Assembly: GCF_003589595.1 (NCBI RefSeq)
Contig: NW_020654748.1
Span: 5,664,259 to 5,728,258 of the forward strand
DNA from: Hyposmocoma kahamanoa
Taxonomy: Eukaryota; Arthropoda; Insecta; Lepidoptera; Cosmopterigidae
Length of the DNA: 64,000 nucleotides
Direction of reading: 5' to 3'
Of the stretch, positions 36,301-48,300 are shown in pieces. Numbering within the stretch: position 1 is the first letter of the stretch; each line of letters begins with the position of its first letter. The notes under the pieces are model-generated. The model was not told the DNA's origin. It searched no databases and saw only the letters and a program-made list of their open reading frames with translations. The translations under genes and the position numbers were made by a program.

Positions 36301-39300
36301 TTAGTTTAATTGCAGTAGAACTCCTTGTGAAAGAAAAAAAAGAGTTCGTCCAGGGAAGTACCTTATGTATTTCTCCCGCCAAGCAGTAAATAAATAAATA
36401 AATAAATAACGCACACACTCAACATAGCCCCGCATTAGGGAAACCCTGTGTCGCGGGTGCCATGGATACACACATAGACAACCACAAATTACACTCAAAC
36501 TCACGAGAGAAATAAATGTAAGCCATACAAACATTTCTCCCGGCCCGGGAATCGAACCTGGGACCTCTGCGTGGCAGTCCGGCATGGTAACCGTTCGGCC
36601 ACAGAGGCAATTATAATAATATAAAAAATATAGTTATAAAAAGTAATGTCAGCATTACTGTGTTCCGGTTTTGAAGGATAAGGGTGCTGGTGAAATTACA
36701 GGCATATGGGACTTTTCAGTGTGACGGATACAGTGGTGCGCCTCAGATCTTTGCGATTTAAAGCACTGAGTGGCACTGCAACTGTTAAGGTCAGGCGTAT
36801 AGCTTACCGTCAGGTGCACAACTTGTTCGTCCCACCAGTTAATATTATAAAAAATAAGTTATCGCTAGCGACCGCGTAAGATTTTGCATACAAAATGTTG
36901 TTACTTCTTGTGACTGCTAAGAGTGCTATATAATTTGCCATACAAAATTGTCAATGGTCACAGTAAAGTCGTGGTAGAGGCACTTGTCATAACTAACATA
37001 TTTGCATTTCGGAAACTTTCGAGATATTGGCACTTAAAGATTTTTTGCTAGTGAAAAATGTCAATTACCCAGATTTTCCGTAACAATAAAACTGAAACTA
37101 AGTAAGATATAGAAAAACCGATTAGAGGGGGTTGTAGATCTCGTTTCGATGATCCCAGATATGTTAATAACTCAATTTCGCTAAAAATGTCGATTAAGTC
37201 AGTTATATCATATAGGTACATTGAAATATATGTACAAAGAATGGCTACTGAAATAACAGAAGGACATGCTGTTGATTGAAGGTAAAATAAGGTTCTGCTA
37301 GGTTTCGGAAGGGGACAACCACCGGGGTGAGTGGCGAGCCTTAACGGGATCCCACGAACCGGCACCGGTGGGTGAAGGTTCACAGGTTTTTAGTGGTTAG
37401 GCCTCTAAGGATCCATTGAGCGAGCGTGTATCGCCGGGTAGGTCAACAGAGGAGAGTCCCAAATAACCCCGCTATGTCTTCGCCCGCGGCATGATATGTG
37501 TAACACATTTTCCTGTATAGAAAAAAAAGGTTCTGCTAGGTTAATAATAATATTCAATTCAATTTCATTCTCTACCTGTTCTATTCTATATAATGCAGTA
37601 AAATGCTTTTTACACTTTTTGCTGTATGGTCGGTGCGTGTATTCATTTGTAGTTTGGCATAAACATTTGAACTGGAATTTCTGTAGTATACATATAATAG
37701 AGGACAATTGCGGTGAGTGAGGTGCTTTCTTAATTATATATTTAATTACAAACTGCATACTGCTGTGTCTACAGCGACGAATATACTGCACTTGTAGTTC
37801 TACTTTGTATACAAGGTGAAGCCTGAAAACCAGCAAATTGCTGGGGCCTTTTCTTCAACGCAGCCATTCGTTTTAAGCCACTATTTTAAGTTGTTTTATG
37901 TATCGTTGTAGTGTTGAAGAATAGAGTCTTTTCATTTATTTTATTTTTTAACCGACTTCAAAAAAAAGGAGGAGGTTCTCAATTCGACTGTATGTTTTTT
38001 TTTTGTATGTATATTACGCAATAACTCCGGTATTTGTGGACCGATTTTCATGATTCTTTTTTTGTTGGAAAGAGGGTACCGACTAAATTTTATTAAATAG
38101 ATACTATATAATTATTACAAGGAGCAATTATTTTAATGGTTGATTTTGCTATTCTCCAATTTAAGGCGTTTTTCTCTGAATATACTTTAAGTAGTGAAAA
38201 CCGATTTTTATTACTTCCTGTGTCAAGTCCCGTATAGTGGCAAACTAGGGGATGAATCCGGGTTTGCGAACTTTCCGGTAAACGATTTCAATAAAACTTG
38301 GTAATTATATGTAATTCCACGTACTTTTGAGGTCGGTTGTTTGTACTACTCTACTCTGTACTGAGATTATTATTTCTTTATATAAGAAGGGCAGAATTTA
38401 CTCTATTACGTAGAGTACAATCAAACTTAGTGGTCTCAAAGTGTCGACGATTTATTGCACAAGGAATTTCAAATAAAAAAATGACCAATATTTTCTACTA
38501 CTTCGTAGGATATTTACATGTACGTGTTTTCTAAAATTCAAATTACGGCGTCATTCTAGTTTTACTAAGCATCGAATATAATTTTTTTAAATCCGGTTTA
38601 ATTTCACTTCATAATTGGAAATGATAGATCAGTCTCAGGGTGATGGGCGCAGTGGGAGTGGCCCTCAGATATTTGCGATTTAAAGCTCTGAGTGGCACTG
38701 CAACTGTTATGGACAGGCGTGTAGCTTACCATCAGGCACACGACTTGTTCTTCCCGTCACTTGATATTTCGTAAAAAAAATCGCCTATGTTTCTTACAGA
38801 ATTTAGACCGGAAAAAATAGTTTCGTTTCCAATGTGTAGCCATCGCGAATGTTTAAGAACTCAACATTCACTTCATAATACTGGCTCTATATTTATTTAT
38901 ATTAGGTAGACTTTTAAATGATTACTTAGGTACTTAAATATAACCAACTAGCCGGTACTCGCGACTTCGTCTAAGTGGATAGTAAAGTGAATAAGTACTT
39001 CGAGTAGCCTACTGTACTATACTAATTTTCACAGTTTTATTGGTCTCCATAAATATTGCATATCCGATTTCACCCATTTATTTTTGAGACAAAAGTAGCC
39101 TATGTCCTTCTCGTAGGTCCCAAAATTCATCAAAATTGATTCATCTGTGTAGGCAATATTAGTTTGGATTAAGACTTAGAGCACACGGGTGCAATCGGCG
39201 ATTTGCGTCGTCGTCGTCGCAAAGCCATGTTATTAGCGCACGCAGTGCCACACGACGGTGTCCCAACGTGACGCTGCCACCTATTTTTTAATTTTTTTTA

Positions 39301-42300
39301 TACATGACAGGCAAATTACAATTACTCTTCACGGCTCGTTTGAAGGACCCCATATCATAAGATGGAGGGAATACGTGCGCTGGGAGCGAGTTCCATTTAT
39401 CAACTGTGTGATAGAGGAAGGTGCTACTAAACCTTTTAGTTCGCGATGGAATATGACTAGTTGTAAAACGGTGACTACAGAGGCCAGCACGCTTCGGAGC
39501 AGGAAAGGGGACTTTAGTTTTTAATTTTTATTTTTACTTTACTTATGCATTGCAGCACCCTAACGCTTCCTCTTATGGCCCCTTGCCCGACATACATGTA
39601 TGGCATGTAGTTCTAATTCATATCTATGAGTAGTACAGTACAATACAGCATCACCGCACAGGCGTCGTATCGCTCTTATGCTTACAATTTCCTAATACCG
39701 ATATGTGCATATTTCCAAGAAAAATATCCCGTAATTCAAGTATGAAATATCACAGCGTTAATATTAATCTCATATATAAACGTTAACTTTTAATGGAAGT
39801 GAAATGTTTATGAGCGAGAATATTATAATGTAAGATAATTAAAATTAAAATGATATATGTTACAATATTTAGTTTATTGAATAATACATGATGATTAATT
39901 GAAATACCATATTAGTTAGTGAGAGCGGTGGCCCCGGCGTGGCAACAGACGCTGGTTGGGGTGTTTATATCTGTAATAATGAAATAGATTCACAATGCAA
40001 ACGCCAACGTCCGTAAAAAATGTATTCAGTTGTCTGTGAAATTCTGGACTAAAAGATAATATTTACAATTTGAGATTACTAACGTAACAACTAATTAACC
40101 GGAACCCTGCAAATATTTAAAGAGGTCGTTGTACTGAATTTGAAGTTCCAAATACTATCGTATTTTAATAATATCGCATCGCTTTTTTATTATATTTGAC
40201 GACCTCAGTGACCCATAGTGGGCGCTGAGGAGATCTCTGGTTTGATTTCCGTTCGGACCAATTTGGTAATTTAAGTTCTTAGGTTTTCGCGATTTTTACA
40301 CATAGGAAATGAAACTATTTTTCCGGATTTAAATCGCGTATATTTGTTTTTTCAAACAAACCGACGTTTCTGATTTACGACGTTACGATTTCTCAGTTCC
40401 TGAGACCCGTGAAATGTAACATCCCCTTACAGGATGCAGGAGTTTACAAGCTTAACTGTGAGTGCGGTCTCTCTTAAATTGGACAAACAAAGCGAAGTAT
40501 TTGTACCCGCGTCAAAGAACATATAGCTGATGTCAAACACCGTCGCGTAAACAAGTCTGCAGTCTGCGAGCACGTCATGGATAAACCTACACATTCAATG
40601 AAGTTTGACAAACCCCAGGTCCTTGCAAAAGAAGTCCGTTATCTACCCAGGATGCTGCGAGAGGCCATTGAAATTAAAAAACATCCTAATTTCAACAGGG
40701 AAGATGGTTTCTCCGTAACACCAGTTTGGGATCCAGTATTTCCTCTAATGAAAAATCCCAAACAGACATAAGGCTGCAATACTAATTAATATGTTTTAGT
40801 TTATTCTAATTTCTATTAATAATTAATAATAAATTAAACTTAATAAAAATTCATTCAATAAAATAATTTGTAAAACTTAATGTAGCGTAAATTGGAATGT
40901 TTTCTTTGTAAAATTAAAAATAAGGTATTTAATTAATAACTATTGTAACTATAGTGAAAAAATAGGGTGGTTTGCATTAATATTAGACATAACTGGTTGA
41001 AGACTGTACCACCTCAGTCAACCGTGACCATGGGACCTGTAAAGGGCCCGAAACGTTGGTTTGTTTGAAAAAAACAAATATACGCGATTTAAATCCGGAA
41101 AAATAGTTTCATTTCCTATTGGTAATTTAACTTTTGTAAATTGGTTCTGGTTTGAGTGTTCTGGGCACTACCCTCAATGGAATTCATTTTGATACCTATT
41201 TTATTTTCATTACGAAATAAACTCAATCTTTAATTTCATTTTTTGCATAAACTTAGGTTCGTTTTAATACAACTCAGCCTTAATTCCTAGTATGAAAAAA
41301 AGTTCCAGAAAACTATACCATTTGAATTCCTTGTACTATGATTAGGTACCAGAAAAACGGAAATTACTTTGGAATAGTTCATTGCCCAAAGTGGTCCTAC
41401 TGGGAATTGAACCCGAGACCTGCGCATTCATCGCGCACAGTGCAAACCGTTAGGCGACCGCGTCCCCATTATTAATATTATTATATTATTTATTACATTT
41501 GTACTTACAACAAAGTCTCTGAAATAGTAACAACAAAATATTTAAAATAGAAAATATCTCAATAGAAAACGGAAATAAGAGGTTGGGGAGGAAAACGGGC
41601 AGTACGAACTTAACGCGGTTTCCGTCCTACCTTGCCACTTTAAATGCAGCGCTTATACCCGGCTACATAAGAAACCTATTTGTGGAAACGTACACCTATA
41701 AACACTTTTATTTCCACGAAGGTAAATTTTTGTTAAAGGTACGTTTGTGGTCGGTCCGTTAGCGGTTCGCTGAGCAGAATCCGCTTCGTAAGTAATCAAA
41801 TCTTGGCCGTCAGCTACAGGTATGGTAAAGGTGGTCGGAATACATAAATCAAGTGAACTGTACGTGATCGAATTGAAGATCTATCCAATACACAATTCCC
41901 GACAACATGAACTCATTACAATGTAACCAAATCCAATTTACGGTTCAGCCGCATCATAATATTTCATCTCGAGCGAGGTTCATTCGCATTACACGGATTC
42001 ATTTCACCGCTGGTCTACGTTTAAATAGGAATAAATCTGTGTTTTGGTTTTGTGTTTACGCAATATTTCAACCTAACGTTAACGTACTAGCCTATTTTCG
42101 GCTACAGAATTTAATAACCTGGTGTGTATACTGACAATTTTCAGTTTGCAAAACTCACAACTTTTCAGGCAAGAGGTGTAAGAGCGGTTACACACGGATA
42201 CTTTTAGCAGCGATACAAACGCGATGCAAATACGATGCAGTCACTAATCGTCTACCTTTACACAAGCGCCCGATTTTCGCAAACGCGCGATGCTAGCGCC

Positions 42301-45300
42301 CGACTGCATCGATACAAACGCGCGATTGCATCGCTACACTTGGCATTTATAAGCGATTCCATCAATGTAATCTTCTCGCGTTTGTATCGATGCAGTCACG
42401 CGTTTGCATCGATGCAATCGCCTATAAATCGCAAGTGTAGCGTTTCACGAACGCGTGTTTGCATCGCTGCTAAAAATCGCCGTGTTTAAGATGCTACGAT
42501 CGAAATTAGTGGATAATTTTTTGATGCCTTAAATAGGTTATAAAATTTCACATCTACATATTTGTTTCATGTTATTCGTGTTATTTTTATGACTTTCATG
42601 TGATGGAAGTGCTTTTGACGTATGATCACGTGTGACCAGAAATGGGCAGTGGGTTAAAACCCATAAAACCCAACCGAGTTTTAACTGATTTTTACTCAAA
42701 GCTTTTAACCTATTTTGCCCACAATCGTGGGCTTTTGTCCGGCGAATACGGATTTGGTATAATTCCATATTTATTACAAATTTCGATGTAAAAAAATATT
42801 TTTATATGAAAAAGAAGCAACTCCACACAATGCCCACCTTGTAATCCTGTGGATTCTCTTACTTAACTGAAATGCTAAAATACATTAAATGAAATTTATG
42901 TGGAATGTAGAGCCATGTCGCCTTTCCATACATCTTTATCTAACACGTAGTCTTCAATTTTGTAATATGACTAGGAAATGATAGTCTTAATATATGTTCC
43001 GGAATATTATTGTAAAAACGTATACCCCCATAAAAGAACCGTTTATTTGGTTAAACGAAATCGTGATACTATGAGTTTGGACATAGCTCTATGGAAATCC
43101 GATAACATTACAAGAATATGGCAACTTCAATCTGATGCTGCAATCAGGACAGACACATGCAGATAAAATACTTCCTTTACTTACCAAATTGATCTCATCG
43201 AGTTTTTAGCTTGCACATGGTGACTTGTTTTGTTATTTTTTGAATTTTAATTTAGGTTACATAAACTTTTTCTGAGTGTTCGATCTTTGTATTCATAATT
43301 ATAATAAACTAGTGGAGTAATTTCACAAAAAATAATTGAATATCAATTCAATAAAATTTAATTAATACAGTGAATAGCGACATCTCTCGCCAGGACTGGT
43401 AGCTTTAAATGTACTAACTGGGTGATAAATCTTTCATAGATTTCTCATAGACGGCGCTACGACTACAAAGTCGTTGAAAAACCAAATACAAAGACACGAC
43501 GCAAGCACATAGAAAAATTCGTGAGGTCCGTTGGTTCGTTCCGTGGCTTAGATGGTATAGCGTCTGGCACGGTATGCAAGAAGACGTCGGTTCGAATCCG
43601 ACCGGAACGAAGGAATTTTTTCTGAGTGTTTTTTTCTGAGTGTTCGATCTTTGTATTAATAATTATAACAAACTAGTGGAGTAATTTCACAAAAAATAAT
43701 TAAATATCAATTTAATAAAAATGTAATAAATTAAGTGTTATTATTTAAAAATAATAATTCCTTCCTACCCGCGAACTCTACGCAGTATCTACGCTCAGTC
43801 GCCTTTCACGTTTGCGACGGGTAGACTGGTAGGATTTTTTTCTGAATGGTCGATCTTTGTATTAATAATTATAACAAACTAGTGGAGTAATTTCACAAAA
43901 AACAAATAATTGAATATCAATTCAATAAAATTTAATTAGGTTACATACTTAACTTTGTATAAACAAAATCTGTGACGGTTTATAATCAGTATAAGCAAGT
44001 TGCTGCCTATCACCGAGTCCCTTTGCCGCAGTAAAATACTATGTAGTGAGCAACTGACTCTTTCATTCTTATGAAAAAATGACGGTGTTCCGTATGCTTT
44101 AATATAATCAAGTACATTATGGCAGCTTAACTCGATAGTAAGTAATTAGCAATGCACAGGTGCAAATAATAAAGGTAGATTGTCTCATCTGGGCAGTAAA
44201 GTGTGTAAGTTGCATTATAAGATAACAAACTGATACCGCGAATTTAACGCTCTGTAACTGGTAGTATTATACTATTTTTATTATGGACAAACTCGGTGGC
44301 CCAAATTTGCAAAGTGAGCTCTAGATCAGGAGGTCGCGGGTTCGATCCCCGATAGGGTCAATTTGAGACATGAACTTTTCTAAATGGTTTTGGTCTGCGT
44401 GTTCTGGGTTTTGCCCCGGAGCGAATTCCGTCGCTCTGGCACTCGTTGAGACCAGGTAATTTGTGTGCTGATCTTGCACACTATTATGATTGAAGACGCA
44501 CCGATGCGCGCGCACGCATCGCGCATCTGATCAATCAGAGCAAGCCTTTCAAGGATTACTGAACTAAAATTCGCGAGATAGTTTCGCGCACTCTTATTGG
44601 CCGGGAGAATCTGCGGACACATCACTCAGGTAGGATACTTTGTCGGAGACGCCGTGCCGCTATATACAATAATAAAATAGTTTATTTATTTCTAGTAATA
44701 TTATCACCAATAGTAATAAAACCACTAAATACTAATATTTGTGAGGTACAAAATTATACACCAAAGACACTGCTGGAAACATGCAATTCATTTCATGATG
44801 GAGATGCAGAATGGGGCTAGACTGCACTTGGCGCGTCAGGGTCGTTTGCACAAGGTCGCGTAAAAGCAATTCACTTTTGCTTCTGCGAATATCCTTAACA
44901 CGTTATAGAAGCGGGGCAGCTTCACTAGCGCCCAAAAGCCGCTTCGTATAATTTGCATTTAGTAGCAGTAGAGCTCCTTGTGAAAGAGTTCGTCCAAGGA
45001 AGTACTGCCACCTTACCAATTTCTGCCGCCAAGCAGTAATGTCAGCATTAACGCGTTCCAGTTTTGAAGCGTAAGGGTGCTAGTGAAATTACTGGCACAT
45101 GGGACTTGCGAACTTATGTCTCAGGGTCACGGGGGCAGGGCAGTGTCCCTCAGATCTTTGTGATTTAAAGTTCTAAGTGGCACTGCAGCTGTTATGGACA
45201 GGCGTGTCGCTTACCACCAGGCTCACGACTTGTTCATCCCTTCACTTGGTATAAAAATCCTCCATAAACTCGAACTCAAAGTCAAAACAACTATTGTATC

Positions 45301-48300
45301 GTTCTGTTGTGTGTGCCTGTTTACGGTGCATTCGTTAGTTATGTGTTTAAGCTATTGGTGGATGAGTCTATAAAATATTATAGCGTTACTTTGTACAGAC
45401 CGTTGCAAAACAAAATTACTTATTTTTATAATATACTAAGTGACTGGACGAACAAGTCCCACGTCCCTGTAATTTCATCACATAGTGAAGGTCACATTAC
45501 TGTTTGGCGGCAGAAATAGGTAACGTGGCAGTACTTTCCTGGACGAACTCTTTCACAAGGAGCTCTACTGTTGCTCACGGATTGTATAATGGCATTATAT
45601 GATGTATATAAACATTGTACACTTATATGTATAAACATATATTGGAAAGACATTGTAAAGATACAGAAACCAACACTATTACACAATATATCGGAAATAC
45701 TATATCATCGTGAGGCCCCGTGTACACCAAAATGTACATAATACGTGAAATCATTCAGGCCCAGACAATATTATTCCTATAAATCACGTAAACTCTCAGT
45801 GCAGTTTTAACGAAAATATCGCATTTTAATTTAGCGTCATAATTATATTCTACATGACCATAGAGTATCTACGTAAAAAATACAAAACTGAGGGCACACT
45901 TTATTGGGCCTAAAGCTTGTAATTATATTTAGTGCATTTTAAAGCGCAGGCCACATCGCGAACGAAGCTAGCTAACTTAGTTTAGCTCGCGTAGTTGCAT
46001 GCAAAGCTAAGCTAAGAAAATACATAGTAAGTAGTGACTATGGATACGTGCGGGGGTGAAGGGCGTCAGAAGGGCGACATATTTTACATACTTAGCGGGA
46101 TCGTTAGGTTAGTTTAATTAACTTGGTTAACTTATTTCGCGGTGTGAACCGAAGTATGAAAAGATGCCCCGGCTATGTGAGCTAAGTTAAGTTAGCTTAG
46201 CTTCGTGCGCGGTGTGGCCTGCGCATTAATTACGTTGGTCGTTTAGCGCTTTTCCTAGCGATGCGCGACTTTGAATGTTACTAGTATTAATCATGCGAAC
46301 GGACAAATCATTCGCATAATTAAAATCCAAGCACAATCATTCGATTCGAGTCGGATGATTACCGATACCGAATGTGCCATTCGGTCAGTGCACTAGCCGA
46401 ATGATTATTATGTCAGAACTACCCGGAACCATCCACCATGTCCATGTCAAAATATCCCTGTCCCCGTCAAATTTACGCTATTTACCATGCGTCAGTAGGC
46501 AGAAATGCTTTATAGATACTATGGATTAGTAATACTAATTAGTTATGAATAATCATTCAGATCACTCGAATACGAAAATTAGTAAATTACTAATTTGTCA
46601 TTCGAATGACAGGATTAGTAATTACTAACGAGGCAGGCCAATGTAAGAATCCGAGTTACGAACTTTGTCATTCAATTCATTCGGAACCCAACCCTTGCCG
46701 TAATAAATTTCTTCCAAAAAATAGGTTTATGGTCGAGGCTTCCCGTCTCATCAACAAAACCGCTGCCCTAATCTGGTTACTTAATTTCCAAATACATTTC
46801 TCTTAGTTGCCCATAAATGTCAAGGAGGCAAATAATTCAGTAAAAGTTTCGCAATGGATCCCTGTTGATGTAGGGTTACCCGTGTGTCAAGCTTGTGGTT
46901 GTGGCCCGGAGCAATGTATAATAAATGAACGGTGTTGCGTGTTCCGAACTAATAATTTAAGATCTCCGCCAAGAGATTGGCACTTTACAGAATTTTTCGA
47001 GATCTGTGCTTCAGGGAATTCCGATAATCAGCTTTACTTAAGGGATTGGATTCGAAAAGTCAATTGTATCCGAAGTGATTTTAATAATTCATCACTTCTG
47101 TACATTTATTGTGCCTGTACAAGACACGAAAGATCTGATTAAGGGGTGCTTTTTGTGGAAAATGTTGTCAGAACTCTTTGTCGGAGAGAAGATTCAAAAA
47201 TATTTTAAATTCGCTTAATATTTTCTGAAACCTTCAGATTTATTATTGGATCACGTAGAGAATATACGAACGATAGCAAAGTTAAATCATTCTACTTAAT
47301 GCAAGTAAATTTAATATTCGATCTTTATTTAGCTCACACACCTTTCTTAATTGTTTTATTTTGCTAGAACTTTCTCAACTCTATAATTGCTTCTGCTGGA
47401 GAATGTACATCGGTGACGTGACTACACATAGGCTTAATTTGGTATTTATATATAAAGTTTACTTTATAGAGAATAAACGACTAAATTCTTCCAAATAGAT
47501 TAAAGCAGTTGCCAAGACGAGTAACTTTACAAGCAATACTTAATTAACAACACTATTTATAACCAATGTATAATATGCATTCCAATGACAACTGCACACA
47601 GCATTAAAAAATTAAGAATAATTACCACATACACATTTTAGTGTAAAGTGAAAATGATATCGAATTGAATTTTACATAATTAAAATTTACTACATGGTAC
47701 ATACTACTTCTATAGATTCTGACAAATGTAAAAACAACTGTTTACTGAAAATGTGTTTTTTTCGTATATGTACTTATGAACATTAATATTTATCATCAAT
47801 CATAAGACAAGACTTATAATACATAGAGGTACAGTTATCGTCAAAATAATCTGGACGGTCAAACAACCCAAAAATATCCATATGGAGCGGTCATTAGTAT
47901 TACACGTTCACTGTACCGATAACATCCACACATTTGGCATGGGTTTCAATTGAAAAAAAAATAACAACATGCAATTATAAATTTATTTTAATCTTAGTTT
48001 TACATGTGCCCCTTAACTTCATTGAATTAAGATCGATATTAGAAATTCTTAACGTACCATTTTGCAAGTGTACAATATCTTGACTTGCAGTGCCCTATTC
48101 AGGGTCATGTACTACACTCTAATCATAATGTAACACATTAGTAACACCTGACAATGTACATGTGACAATAAATAAATACAAATACAAGTGAAGTTATTTT
48201 TAGTTATTTTTCACCGTTAAAACAATTTTGTTGCCGACTATTCCAATCTACACATATAGTGTATCGTTTTCGGCGCCATTTAATATTGCATCATTCATGA

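Noticed and set aside
37405..37836. 143-codon minus-strand frame
   Set aside because: It runs across the retroposed LINE end and its target duplication, so it cannot be an old gene.
43533..43610. tRNA-like A and B boxes in the SINE families taken as tRNA genes
   Set aside because: The acceptor stems do not close, the bodies recur in several copies, and typical SINE tails follow.
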